Under the pieces are notes generated by a model that did not search any database, had not been told where the DNA came from, and worked only from the letters and a program-made list of their open reading frames with translations. From Trifolium pratense (taxonomy: Eukaryota; Streptophyta; Magnoliopsida; Fabales; Fabaceae): a DNA stretch of 64,000 bases. This document shows, in pieces, positions 1 through 10,065 of the stretch. Both the position numbers and the translations under genes were made by a program. The stretch is taken from assembly GCF_020283565.1 (NCBI RefSeq), contig NC_060065.1, forward strand, positions 29,252,409 through 29,316,408, read 5' to 3'. Positions within the stretch are counted from its first letter, which is position 1. Each line of letters opens with the position of its first letter.

Positions 1-1440
1 ATCTAGCTCCTTACAGTTTGCTTCCAGCATAGCAATCATCTCCTTCCTTGTCATAGGAGTGTCAGCAGCAGCATTTGATGGTCCAACAATATCTGGAGCA
101 TGCTGTTTACTGTACAGCTTCTGATGAATGGCCAGAGGAGTTGCCCTTTTCTTAGCAGACTCACCCTCATGCCTTATATTAGGATGTTGGGACAAGATGA
201 TGTCACAGATCAAAGTTGGGAATGCAATGGGTTGCTTGGTGACAGAGGTCTTAGCATGCTGCACAACTTGATTGAAAATATATAGACCAGCATTAAATTT
301 TGTACCAGTACCAATCATATAAATGATCTTACCCAGATTTGTTGCAATGTCAGATGCATGTGTAGTAGGAACCCAGTTGACAGATGCAATACGATTTAAA
401 ATGGCATACTTTTGGGTTAGCTTGACTGCAGGTACCTTCTCCTTCTTGGGCCAGGTTTTCACTTTTTCAGCTGTGATAGTTTTGCAGACCACATTGTCAG
501 ATACCTCTATGTCAGGATGAGGATCATCAGCATTACCCAACACCTTGTTGATCACACTTGGAGAGAATGTCACACATTTTCCTCGAACATATACCTTCTG
601 AAATTCTTTGTCCAAGGGATTGTCACAACCTATAGGAATGTTGACAACAAACTCCCTAACCAGCTTCTCATAGCAAGACCCTAAGCCCCACACAGTTTTG
701 ATCAATCCAGCATCATTGATCAAGTTCACAATCTCTTCACACTCTAGAATATCCTTGCCTAGTTCCCTTTCCAAGGCCAATCTTCTTCTGCATATTATTC
801 CCCATCGTTGAGCATAAGATGGAAGATGAAATGAGACATTGTCACAAGGGAAATCTTCAGTGTCAGGAGCAGCAGCTTGAGACATGGCCTTCTTAGCAGA
901 CATAGCCTTCTTAGCAGGAGGCTTGATGCTTGAGTCATCCTTTTCAGCTTCAAAATCAGAGTCACTTGATGGTGCACTCTTCCTTTTCAGCACACCCTTT
1001 TTCTTTTCAGGAGGAGGTATAGGCTTGCTCCATCCTTTCTTAGGACCATACTTAACAGGCTTCAGAGTAGTGTCCTTTGTTTTCTTGGTGACAACAGGGG
1101 TAGTGGTAACAGCAGGTGCAGGTGTAGTGGTCCTGCTTCTCAGTCTTCTTCCAATTCCCTTCTGAGTAGGTGGAGGTTGCAGATCTTCTTCAGAAGGAAC
1201 TTCATCAACATCCACTATGTTCTGTTCTTCATTGGTGGTTTTCTCAGAATCCTCACCAGCTTCACTCTCTGGCTCAGAATCAGCCACATGTTCAGGAGTA
1301 CTTTCTTTGTTTACTTCCTCTTCAGTGGAAGCTTCAGTATTAGATCCACTACCAAACGACCCAGTGGCAGTGTTAGCATGTGGGCTAGACCCTCCTTTGG
1401 ATGCTTCAACATCCTTCTCAGCATCAGTTGGTATAGAGGG
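1..1440 (-). CDS. Third ORF (env-like position) of copia element B, C-terminal piece, runs off window
   Basis: Read on the minus strand this stretch is open from 1440 to base 1, although it has no start of its own. The frame continues from 13647-14227 once element A and one copy of its GAGGG target duplication are discounted. The N-terminal half is acidic and Ser/Thr/Pro rich with basic KKK/KR runs. It is followed by a folded-looking segment with PSYAQRWGIICRRRLALERE, YEKLVREFVVNIP and VRGKCVTFSPSVINKVLG. Such segments are typical of the putative plant transposon protein domain found downstream of pol in legume SIRE/Maximus elements. No signal peptide or membrane segment is visible, so env-like describes position only. 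The end lies outside the window. Confidence 0.7.
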
Positions 1441-2557
1441 TGAAGGTGTGAAAACACAAGAAGGGGGGGTTGAATTGTGTTTTAGCTAAGTTAAAACTTT
1501 TTCAAGTTCTTAACTCAACTACGTTAGCAGCGGATAAATAACACAAATAATAACAAGAGAGAGAGAGAGAGATCACACAAGCAATTTATACTGGTTCCTC
1601 TCACAAAACGAGAGTAGTCCAGTCCCCTTGCACTTCCAAGGGATTTCACTATAATCACACAAGATTACACCTGCTCAAGCACACAAGCAAGAGACTTCTC
1701 AACAATGCTCAAGCACACAAGCTTAAGACTTCACACTTAAGCACACAAGCTTAAGAATTCACACTTAAGCACACAAGCTTAAGTTTCCTCAAGTAATAGT
1801 AAAGTATATGAAAATATACAAATGCTCTTAGATGAACCTAAAGAGAGCAAATACGAATAGTACAGAGTATTTGACTAAAGTGCAAAAACACTTAACAGAG
1901 GTTCAGAGCTTGTATATCACAAAGTTCAGAGGTTGTTCAGCACACGTTCAATCCTTAATAAAATTGTATATGTTGTAGCTGATTCTTCTAGTATATATAC
2001 CACTAGAAAAGAGTCGTTGCAAAAAGAACCGTTGGAGTTGATAAACTTTTGTCTTCAAGCAGTCTGTCTTGATGCAGATTGGTTGTATCCAAAACTAAGA
2101 AAGAGTTTCAGGTACTTTGACTACTGCAGAGAAGACTTTCCTTATTCAGCTAACAAGTCTGAAGACCCACGTTCTCAAAAGAGAACAGACAAAACAAGAG
2201 TAGCTGAACTGATCAGGCTTGAAAGGTCCTTTTCTTCATTGGTAGAAGAGTTGACTTGCAAAGGGAATCTTTACAGCTTTCAAAAAGATCTTCAGAGGTT
2301 GATGAAGCTTTAGTCACTTAAGAAGTTCTGAAGACTTCATCATCTGAAGGTTGTAACTTCTGAAGTCCAACATCTTCTGAGCGCTTATGAACTTCTGAAT
2401 TCACATCCTCTGAGCTTCACTCAGAGCTTATCTGATGCTTATATCTGCGCACTTAAAATAAATTTTTAGTCCTTCCAATTGTTTATTAATACTTTGTTAT
2501 CATCAAAACCTTTATAGATTTAGGGGCAAACATTTTTAAATCAATTTTGTTCCAACA
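1441..2557 (-). repeat. 3' LTR of element A
   Basis: Nearly identical to 12530-13646. It holds a (GA)n tract near 1555-1570 and a short tandem array at about 1670-1790 built on AAGCACACAAGCTTAAG. A TATA-like stretch TATATATA near 1993-2001 sits inside the quasi-palindrome CTAGTATATATACCACTAG. The TCTGA/TCAGA pentamer is very dense at 2320-2440. A 126-codon plus-strand reading frame (1933-2313) lies antisense in both LTRs; I do not call it a gene. Confidence 0.93.
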
Positions 2558-3147
2558 ATCTCCCCCTTTTTGATGATGACAAACATCAGTATTAATTGAC
2601 AATTGTTGTTAAATTAACTTATCATGTTTCTCTTAGGTTTATGAGGTTTGCAAGCTCCCCCTAAGATTGATACTCCTTAAAGCCAAGGCTTTAAGTTTTA
2701 TCCATGATATTTTAATTTAGTATAAGATTAAGATAATTTGAAATAAAACAAATTCCATATTTTTCTTCAGAGTGAGAGGTTTGCAAGCTCTCCCCCTAAG
2801 TCTCATAAGGCTAAGTTAAAATTGCACTCTTAACTTATCCTTACTTATGAAATTTATTTCAGTTTCAACTAACTTAGTCTCCACCTTGAAATACGTAAAA
2901 CAACTTAAAAGTAACAACTTTTTAATTTAATGGATAAAAGCGAGATAAAAGGCGTGGTTTCAGTTTTGAAACTTATCACTTATCAATTAATGCGTAACTA
3001 CTCCCCCTTTTGTCATTATCAAAAAGTAAAAAAAATTTATATAATCAAGACAGTCAAAGAAGAAGAGTGGTTGTTACAGAGGTGAATTAATTTCAAAAAC
3101 AGAAAAACAACACGCTAAAGAGTTTATAAAAAGGTAAACGAGTTAAC
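2558..3147 (-). promoter_or_regulatory. Polypurine tract and 3' untranslated region of element A
   Basis: The tract directly abutting the LTR (2558-2575; AAAAAGGGGGAGAT on the element strand) is the expected plus-strand primer. Three more G-runs of the same type occur near 2655, 2790 and 3001. The last, followed by TTGTCATTATCAAAAAG, closely mimics the functional tract and its flank. No element-strand gene is seen here. Confidence 0.7.
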
Positions 3148-3513
3148 ATGCCTTCTTCAAGTAAAAACAAGAATAAACGAGTAAATCAAGAGAGATTAGG
3201 AAGAATGAGAAGGTTCAGTTCACGCATTGCAGAGTTTAGGAGAAAGAAAGAAAACGAAAAACGCGAAGAAGAGGAGAAAAATAAAGAAGACAACAAGAAA
3301 CCACAAGATGCGGAGATAATAATCATCTCATCAGATTCTGAAGCTGAAGAGAATGAAGATGATGCTGACTATGTTGAGTTCTTGGCTAGCTATGTTCCAG
3401 AAGAAGAACAAGAAGAAGAAGAAGAAGAACCAAACCCAGATCCCATAGAAATTTCATCAGAGGATGCTGAGGAGAAATCTGAGATTTCTTCTGAGTATTA
3501 TCCATCTGATTAG
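3148..3513 (+). CDS. Antisense ORF of element A, 121-residue charged protein
   Basis: This frame lies on the strand opposite to the element's other genes, between the third ORF and the polypurine tract. The predicted protein starts MPSSSKNKNKR and has a strongly basic first third, then Glu/Asp-rich blocks containing IIIISSDSEAEENEDD and runs of E. It ends in SSEYYPSD. Patches such as IIIISSDSE resemble SUMO-interacting motifs (hydrophobic run next to Ser/Asp/Glu), but that is inference. A TATAAAAA string lies about 20 bases upstream of the ATG, too close to be an ordinary promoter. I do not recognise the protein. It could be a real antisense ORF of the kind seen in some plant LTR elements, or a by-product of low-complexity sequence. 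Confidence 0.4.
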   Translation: MPSSSKNKNKRVNQERLGRMRRFSSRIAEFRRKKENEKREEEEKNKEDNKKPQDAEIIIISSDSEAEENEDDADYVEFLASYVPEEEQEEEEEEPNPDPIEISSEDAEEKSEISSEYYPSD

Positions 3514-3773
3514 GATTAGGTTGTCTTTTTCTTTTTCTTTTTACCAATGTACTCAACATGGTTAGAGCATTCATAAAAGTTTTCGTTTTAAAAGCATCTT
3601 GTGTTCTTATGGTCTTATTTAACAGAGAAAGTTTGCACAAAAAATAATACCAAATCACATAACTAACAAAAGAAATTGTTTAGACAAAATATGAATAACA
3701 AGTTCAGAAAACAAACAACAAAAAAGTATAATCAAGCAAAACATAAAAACATAAAGAAAATGTGCATAGAATC

Positions 3774-6455
3774 CTAGGGTTTCTTAAGGAAAGCTAAGAG
3801 TTGGTCAAATTTGTCATTCAAGGATCCCACATTGGAAACTAAACCATCCACCTTGGTTTCCAATGTTTGGTGAGCAGCTCTTTGCCTTTCCAAACCTTCC
3901 TGCTGTTCCCTCAGGGCTTCTTGAAAGATCTGCAACTGATCAACAACCACAGGAGCTTGATCTTGAACCAAAGACGCTTGTTCTTCAACCAAAGGTGCCT
4001 TGCCTTTATCAGAGGGTTCACCTTCCTCTGGATAGTCAATCATCAGCACATCCTCTTGATTCTGAAAAGCAAGCACATCATCCTCTGAAATGTCCTCTGG
4101 TTGCAACTCATTTGCCAACTGGGCAACTCTTGCAGCAGCTTCTTCTAACCTTTCAGACTCAGACCTCTGAGCTTCAAGACTCTGAAACAGCTTGGAGTCT
4201 ATCCAGATGACTTTAAAAGCGTTCAGACGTTGTTCAGCAGCAGCAAGTGCTTCCAGCTTAGCACGTTCAGATTCAGCATGATTAAAAGTGGTTAACCTTT
4301 TCAATTCAGCCCTAGCCAGACTTTCCCTCATGAAGCTTATCACATCCAAGTCTCTTCTTCCAACCACAGCCTTAATTTCCTCAGCAGCACCATCCAAAGC
4401 ATTGCAAATTCTTGCCTTAATGCTTGAAACTTCCAAATCCACATCAGAAGGACAAACTAGAAACCTGTCCTTTAGCAAAGATAATCTAACCAAGTCTTTA
4501 TGCAATTGAGTGGATAGATTATTGAATGGGTTAGATGATGAGGGTGAAGGATTGGGAATGGTAGAGAGGTTGGTTGATTCATTAGCAGGATTGTCAATAA
4601 TGACAACTTCTGCCTCTGAAGGCTTGGGGGCACAAGTATGAATACGCTCAGGAGAAGCATATTCAGCACTTGGTTGAGGTTCAGGAATTGTTTCAGGAAT
4701 TGGATTATCTGTTGGTTCAGGGTTAGATGGTTCAGGATTTTGATGTTGTGGGGATGCAGGTTCAGATGATTGAATTGGAGATGGTTGTTTAGTGGGAGAA
4801 GCTTTGTCAGGGTTTGGAGTGTGTGATATAGGTTCAGATGGTGATATGATAGGTGTTTCTTTTTGTGGTTGAGTTTGAGGTGAATTAGGTTTGGGAGGTG
4901 ATGAAGGTTTCTGGGTGAAGGTTTGGTTATTCAGAGGGTCTGGACTAAGATGTTTTTCTAATTCTGATAGGGGGTTATCAGAGGTTGGAGTTTCAGAGGC
5001 TGGTAAAACAGTTCTGAGAGGTTTGGTGTAACCTATTCCAATCTCTTTTGCATTAAAGACATACTTAGTAGACTTACCTTTATCTTTAGGAGTAGGAGCA
5101 GGTCTTTTCCTCAAACTTGCAGCCAGAGTCTCTTCATCAGATTCAGTCTCATCTTCTGACTCAGACTCTTCAGATGAGCTGGATACTTCAACAGCAACAG
5201 GCTCTTTTGAAGCTTCTTCAGTAGCCTTGGTAGCAGATTCTTCATGTTTTCTCTTAGTCCTTTGCTCAGCCATAGATTGTTCAACTTTAACTTTCTTTTG
5301 AGCCAAAAGATCTGGCTTAGGTAGATCATCTTGAGCTTCAGCCTTTCTCTTTTGCTTCCTAGAAGGGTTATACTGGTTTGCAGGAGCCTTTGGAACCATA
5401 CTCCTATCAACAATAAAACCTTCTCCTCTGAGCACTTCTAAGTAGTCCTGAATCACATGCTCAGCATCAGCTTCAGAAATAACTGGGTAGCCTTCTATGT
5501 ACAGACGATCTTCAAGCCTAACAGAGAATTCTTGAGGAGGAGCAACAGGCTTAGATGCAATCAACCGCATCTTGGACAGAAAACTAGCATTCAGAATCTC
5601 AGGATAGAACTTCTTCTGAACCAGTTCTGGGTGGAACTTCTGCAGGTTCTGAACCACGTGACCTTGATATAGAAGGTCTGACAACAACCTGGGATAAACT
5701 ATAGTAGTTTTCCTCTGAGCCTTACTTGCAAAAATTGCTTCACAAATCCGTTCAAAAAAATAATCTCCAAGATTAACTCTCTTCCTTGTCAGAAGGAAAT
5801 ATAACAAATGACGATGCGTCCAGGAGATTGTATCAGTCCCTCCAACTCTTGGACTGATAGAAGCAAGGATTATCTTGAACATAACTCTGCACTCGTCAGT
5901 CAATCCTTTGACTTTGCCTTTCAGATTCAAATCAGTGCAGATGAGATGCAGAAGATCATCTCTATATCTGGTATCCTTTTCAAAAGCATCTAACTCTATC
6001 CCAGACTTAGGTAGACCAAGGAGAGCATTGAAATGAATTGGTGAGAAAGCCATATTCATCCCACAGATGTTAGACCTAATCTGAACACCTGTAAATTCCA
6101 GCAAGCCCATTTCCTTCCTAGTTTTACCCTTCAGACTAGGATTCCTCTCAATAGCAGCAATCTCTTCCTTCTTTGCTTCATGTTTATCAAACACTCTTGC
6201 TTTCATCCAAAATTTCTTAAGCAAGTCTGGGTAGATAGGACCGTTAAGCATGTCGAAGTACTTATCCCATCTTTGTGATGTAAAGTACTGCTTAACTTCA
6301 AAACCATTAGCAGACAAACTATCAAAGTCCACAATCTTCTCAGACAGAAAGCAGAGTTCAGATTCAGGAAACTCCATTTCGTTCCCAACGATCTGAAGAT
6401 TCTTGAACATGAATGGTGGAATCTTTGATGAAGAAGATGACGAAGGTCCGGCCAT
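3774..6455 (-). CDS. Third ORF (env-like position) of element A, 893 residues
   Basis: A single open frame downstream of RT-RH. Residues about 45-270 form a folded-looking segment with FDSLSANGFEVKQYFTSQRW, LLEFTGVQIRSNICG, FNALLGLP and WTHRHLLYFLLTRKRVNLG. This matches the putative plant transposon protein domain. Residues about 380-650 are low-complexity Ser/Glu then Pro/Asn/Ser rich (repeats like NPEPSNPEPTDNPIPE). The C-terminal 200 residues are Glu/Gln/Leu rich and probably coiled coil, ending FDQLLAFLKKP. No signal peptide or membrane helix is visible, so envelope function is not supported. It is intact in this copy while pol is not. Its role in the element's life cycle is unknown. Confidence 0.8.
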   Translation of the reverse strand: MAGPSSSSSSKIPPFMFKNLQIVGNEMEFPESELCFLSEKIVDFDSLSANGFEVKQYFTSQRWDKYFDMLNGPIYPDLLKKFWMKARVFDKHEAKKEEIAAIERNPSLKGKTRKEMGLLEFTGVQIRSNICGMNMAFSPIHFNALLGLPKSGIELDAFEKDTRYRDDLLHLICTDLNLKGKVKGLTDECRVMFKIILASISPRVGGTDTISWTHRHLLYFLLTRKRVNLGDYFFERICEAIFASKAQRKTTIVYPRLLSDLLYQGHVVQNLQKFHPELVQKKFYPEILNASFLSKMRLIASKPVAPPQEFSVRLEDRLYIEGYPVISEADAEHVIQDYLEVLRGEGFIVDRSMVPKAPANQYNPSRKQKRKAEAQDDLPKPDLLAQKKVKVEQSMAEQRTKRKHEESATKATEEASKEPVAVEVSSSSEESESEDETESDEETLAASLRKRPAPTPKDKGKSTKYVFNAKEIGIGYTKPLRTVLPASETPTSDNPLSELEKHLSPDPLNNQTFTQKPSSPPKPNSPQTQPQKETPIISPSEPISHTPNPDKASPTKQPSPIQSSEPASPQHQNPEPSNPEPTDNPIPETIPEPQPSAEYASPERIHTCAPKPSEAEVVIIDNPANESTNLSTIPNPSPSSSNPFNNLSTQLHKDLVRLSLLKDRFLVCPSDVDLEVSSIKARICNALDGAAEEIKAVVGRRDLDVISFMRESLARAELKRLTTFNHAESERAKLEALAAAEQRLNAFKVIWIDSKLFQSLEAQRSESERLEEAAARVAQLANELQPEDISEDDVLAFQNQEDVLMIDYPEEGEPSDKGKAPLVEEQASLVQDQAPVVVDQLQIFQEALREQQEGLERQRAAHQTLETKVDGLVSNVGSLNDKFDQLLAFLKKP

Positions 6456-6906
6456 TGTTGGAGATTAGGGTAGGGTTTGGAAAACTAACGAGAGAGAAAG
6501 AAAGTGTGTTGGAGGTTTAGAGAGAATATGAAAGTGTAGGTTGTGAAAGTGAATAGTGTGCAAGTGTATTGTGTAAGTTTATTTAAATGAGTACAGTTAA
6601 CACAAAAATGGCAAATTTGGGAAGTTACGCTAATTGACAGAAAGTTGAATACCAAAAATCATCATTAACCACCCACTACCTGACACACGTAGACCACGTG
6701 CAGAAATTTACTCGGTAACTGCTATTTTAATGGACAACTGTTCAGCAGTGAATACTAAACGTTTCCCACTTAAATATTTCAGAGCCTCTGAGATATTTAA
6801 AATTCTCTATCAGAGTTAGGTACTTCAGAGCTTGTGTTTCAGATGATCTGAATCATAAGTTCTGGTGTACATAACCTCTTACACTTTAAAAGCCCAAAAA
6901 TAATTT
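6456..6906 (-). other. Non-coding spacer between pol and third ORF of element A
   Basis: About 450 bases with no gene. The stretch 6780-6860 is again rich in TCAGA/TCTGA pentamers, as in the LTR. The segment just upstream of the third ORF (6470-6600) is AG/GT rich and could be its leader. Confidence 0.5.
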
Positions 6907-8812
6907 TCATTCAGAGATTGAAAACATGTTCAGATGTTTCTTTATAAAATCAAATCTTTCAACAGGTAAGGCTTTAGTAAATATGTCAGCCCATTGATTT
7001 TCAGTATCAACAAACTTAATATCTATAATGCCTCTCTGAACATAATCTCTGATAAAATGGTGTTTAATTTCAATATGTTTGGCTCTAGAGTGTAGGATAG
7101 GATTTTTAGATAAATGAATGGCTGCAGTATTGTCACAATATAAAGGAATATTGTTACTGCTTACCTGATAATCTTCTAACTGATATTTTAACCAGAGTAG
7201 TTGTGTACAACACTTAGCTGCTGAAATGTATTCTGCTTCTGCTGTAGACAAAGCTATAGTAGTTTGTCTTTTACTAGCCCAGGAGATAAGGTTTTCACCA
7301 ACAAATTGACAATTGCCACTTGTGGATTTTCTTTCAATTTTATCTCCAGCATAGTCAGCATCACAGAATCCATTCAGTACATAATCATTGGATTTCTTAT
7401 AAAGAAGTCCAAGATTAGTTGTTCCTTTCAGATACCTGAAGATTCTCTTTACAGCTGTAAGATGAGATTCTCTAGGATCTGACTGGAATCTTGCACATAA
7501 GCATACACTGAATAAAATATCTGGTCTAGAGGCTGTCAGATAGAGTAAAGAACCAATCATACCTCTGTAGACCTTTTGATCTACTTTTCCTTCATCATCT
7601 GACTTGCTCATGTTGGTAGTTGAGTGCATAGGAGTGTTCATTATCTTGCAGTCATCTAGATTGAATTTCTTCAGAAGTTCTTTAGTGTATTTTGATTGAT
7701 GAACATAAGTTCCTTCCTTCTTCTGATTAATTTGAATTCCAAGAAAGAACTTCAACTCTCCCATCATGCTCATTTCAAATTCATCCTGCATTATCTTAGA
7801 AAAACTCTTGCACAAAGAAGCATTAGTTGAACCAAAAATAATATCATCAACATAAATTTGAATGATTAAAATGTCTTCTTTGGTTGTTTTTCTAAAGAGT
7901 GTGCAGTCAACCTTTCCTTTCTCAAAACCCTTTTCAAGAAGGAAATTACTGAGTCTATCATACCAAGCTCTTGGAGCTTGTTTCAGACCATACAGTGATT
8001 TCTTCAGTTTAAAAACATGTTCTGGGTTTGAGACATCTTCAAAACCAGGAGGTTGCTTAACATACACTTCTTCAGAAATGAAACCATTTAAGAAGGCACT
8101 CTTCACATCCATCTGATATAAGGTTATTCCATGATTAACAGCATAAGATAGAAGTAACCTGATTGCTTCAAGTCTAGCAACTGGTGCAAAGGTTTCAGTA
8201 TAGTCAATCCCCTCTTGTTGACTATAACCTTGTGCAACCAATCTAGCCTTGTTTCTTACCACTTCACCTTGTTCATTCAGCTTGTTTCAGAATACCCATT
8301 TTGTTCCAATAATGTTCTTGTGTGAAGGTTTAGGCACTAAAGTCCAGACATCATTTCTTTGAAATTGATTCAGCTCTTCTTGCATTGCTACAATCCAAGC
8401 ATCATCCTTCAGAGCTTCATCAATCTTTGAAGGTTCCATCATTGAGATAAGACCAACTAAAGATTCTTCATTTCTCAGTTGAGATCTTGTCTTCCTTGGA
8501 CTATCCTTGTTGCCTAATATCAGTTCCTCTGGATGTGATGATTTGTATTTGAAGGTATTTCTTGGGGGCTCATCATCTTCAGACTCATCAACATCAGGTT
8601 CAGCGGTTGCTTCAGTTCTTTGTTGTTCAGAGTCAGTAGAAACTGTTGTGTTCAGAGGTTCTTCAGAGAATGGATGTTCTGAGTAGTTTGGAATATCTGA
8701 ATATTGATCCTCTGATACCTGAAATCTAGACAAACCTTCCACAAGCTCTGACACTTGGTCAGGCTCTTTGTCATCAAATTTGACATGCATACTTTCTTCC
8801 ACAGTATGTGTT
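6907..8812 (-). pseudogene. Element A reverse transcriptase-RNase H part of pol, broken
   Basis: The frame from about 8802 carries the acidic linker between integrase and RT, then NIIGTKWVF. It is cut by an in-frame TGA at 8289-8287 and continues open to 6907 with [28 protein letters not shown] and [12 protein letters not shown]. The catalytic YVDD motif lies near 7850. RNase H follows with [33 protein letters not shown] and the usual tail DIFTKALP. This is canonical Ty1-copia RT-RH. The frame is also shifted relative to the upstream PR-INT frame, with the break at about 8813-8820. Outside these lesions the coding sequence looks well preserved, consistent with a young element. Confidence 0.93.
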
Positions 8813-10063
8813 TCAGAAATACAGTCTGTATGCTTTTGAGCGTTCAGAGTATCCTATAAAAATACCCTTATAACCTCTAGCATCAAATTTCTTTAGATGG
8901 ACTTTGTTGTTTAAGATGTAACATGTACATCCAAACTGATGAAAATAAGAAATATCAGGTTTTCTTCCTTTGAACAATTCATAAGCAGTTTTGTTCAACT
9001 TAGATCTGATATAGATTCTATTTTGAACATAACATGCTGTGTTTACAGCTTCTGCCCATAAAAACTTTGCTACATTTGTTTCATGCATCATGGTTCTGGC
9101 CATTTCTTGCAGAGTTCTATTCTTCCTTTCTACAACCCCATTTTGTTGAGGAGTTCTAGGAGAAGAGAATTCATGCAGAATGCCATATTTTTCACAAAAG
9201 TTTTCAAAGGGTTCATTTTCAAATTCTCCACCATGATCACTTCTAACTTTTAAAATAGTGTAGCCTTTTTCATTTTGAATTTGTTTGCAGAAGATGCTAA
9301 ACTCATCATAAGCTTCATCTTTTGTTCTTAGGGATTTTACCCAAGTCCATCTACTGTAATCATCAACAATTACTAATCCATACTTCTTTCCATTGATAGA
9401 GGCAGTGTGAACTGGCCCAAAAAGATCAATGTGAAGAAGTTCCAATGGTCTTGAGGTAGAGACAATGTTCTTAGGTTTAAAAGATGATTTTGTAATTTTT
9501 CCTTTTTGACAAGAACCACAAAGTGTGTTTGAGTGATATTTGATTTTAGGTAAGCCTCTGACAAGGTCAAGCTTGCTAAGCTTAGAGATTAACCTCCAGT
9601 TAGCATGGCCTAACCTCTTATGCCAGATCCATTTTTCCTCACTCAAGGTCAAAAGACACATCACTTTTTGTTCATTCAAATCAGAAAGATTAATTTTATA
9701 AACATTGTTCTTTCTCAGACCTTTGAATATAATGGAGTTATCAGATTGTTTAGATACAGTACATGATTCCTTATTAAAGACAACTACATAACCATTGTCG
9801 CAAAATTGACTTATGCTCAATAGGTTATGTTTGAGTCCATCTACTAACCAAACATCATTAATAGATAGGGAAGAATTACCTACTGTACCTGTACCTATTA
9901 TCTTTCCTTTTTGATTGCCTCCAAAGCCAACAGATCCTCCTTCTTTCATAGTCAGCTTAGAAAATAGTTGTTTGTCACCAGTCATATGCCTTGAACATCC
10001 ACTATCCAGATACCATGAGTGTTTCATGATATTTCTTTGAGTGGCAGGCTGTATGAGAAACAA
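8813..10063 (-). pseudogene. Element A protease-integrase part of pol, out of frame with its neighbours
   Basis: The copia aspartic protease motif WYLDSGCSRHMTG lies at residues about 17-29. The integrase HHCC zinc finger (WHKRLGHANW ... LCGSCQKGK) is at about 148-190. The DDE core has HIDLFGPV, RSDHGGEFEN and the Glu of VVERKNRTLQ, at about 212, 275 and 312. The frame opens immediately after gag's stop but is offset from gag; upstream it is closed by a TGA overlapping the gag C-terminus. It ends at a TGA (8815-8813) just after AYRLYF, where family members read on into the RT linker. A frameshift there separates it from RT. Confidence 0.92.
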
Positions 10064-10065
10064 CT

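Noticed and set aside
884..1489. Plus-strand frames of 88-93 codons
   Set aside because: They are shadows of the Ser/Glu/Lys-rich minus-strand third ORF of element B.
1933..2313. 126-codon plus-strand frame in the LTR of element A (and again at 13022-13402)
   Set aside because: It is antisense within an LTR and its two copies exist because the LTR is duplicated. No family resemblance or promoter was seen; treated as chance.
3774..6455. Retroviral envelope gene
   Set aside because: It occupies the env position but has no signal peptide, membrane helix or cleavage motif, so only a third ORF of unknown role is claimed.
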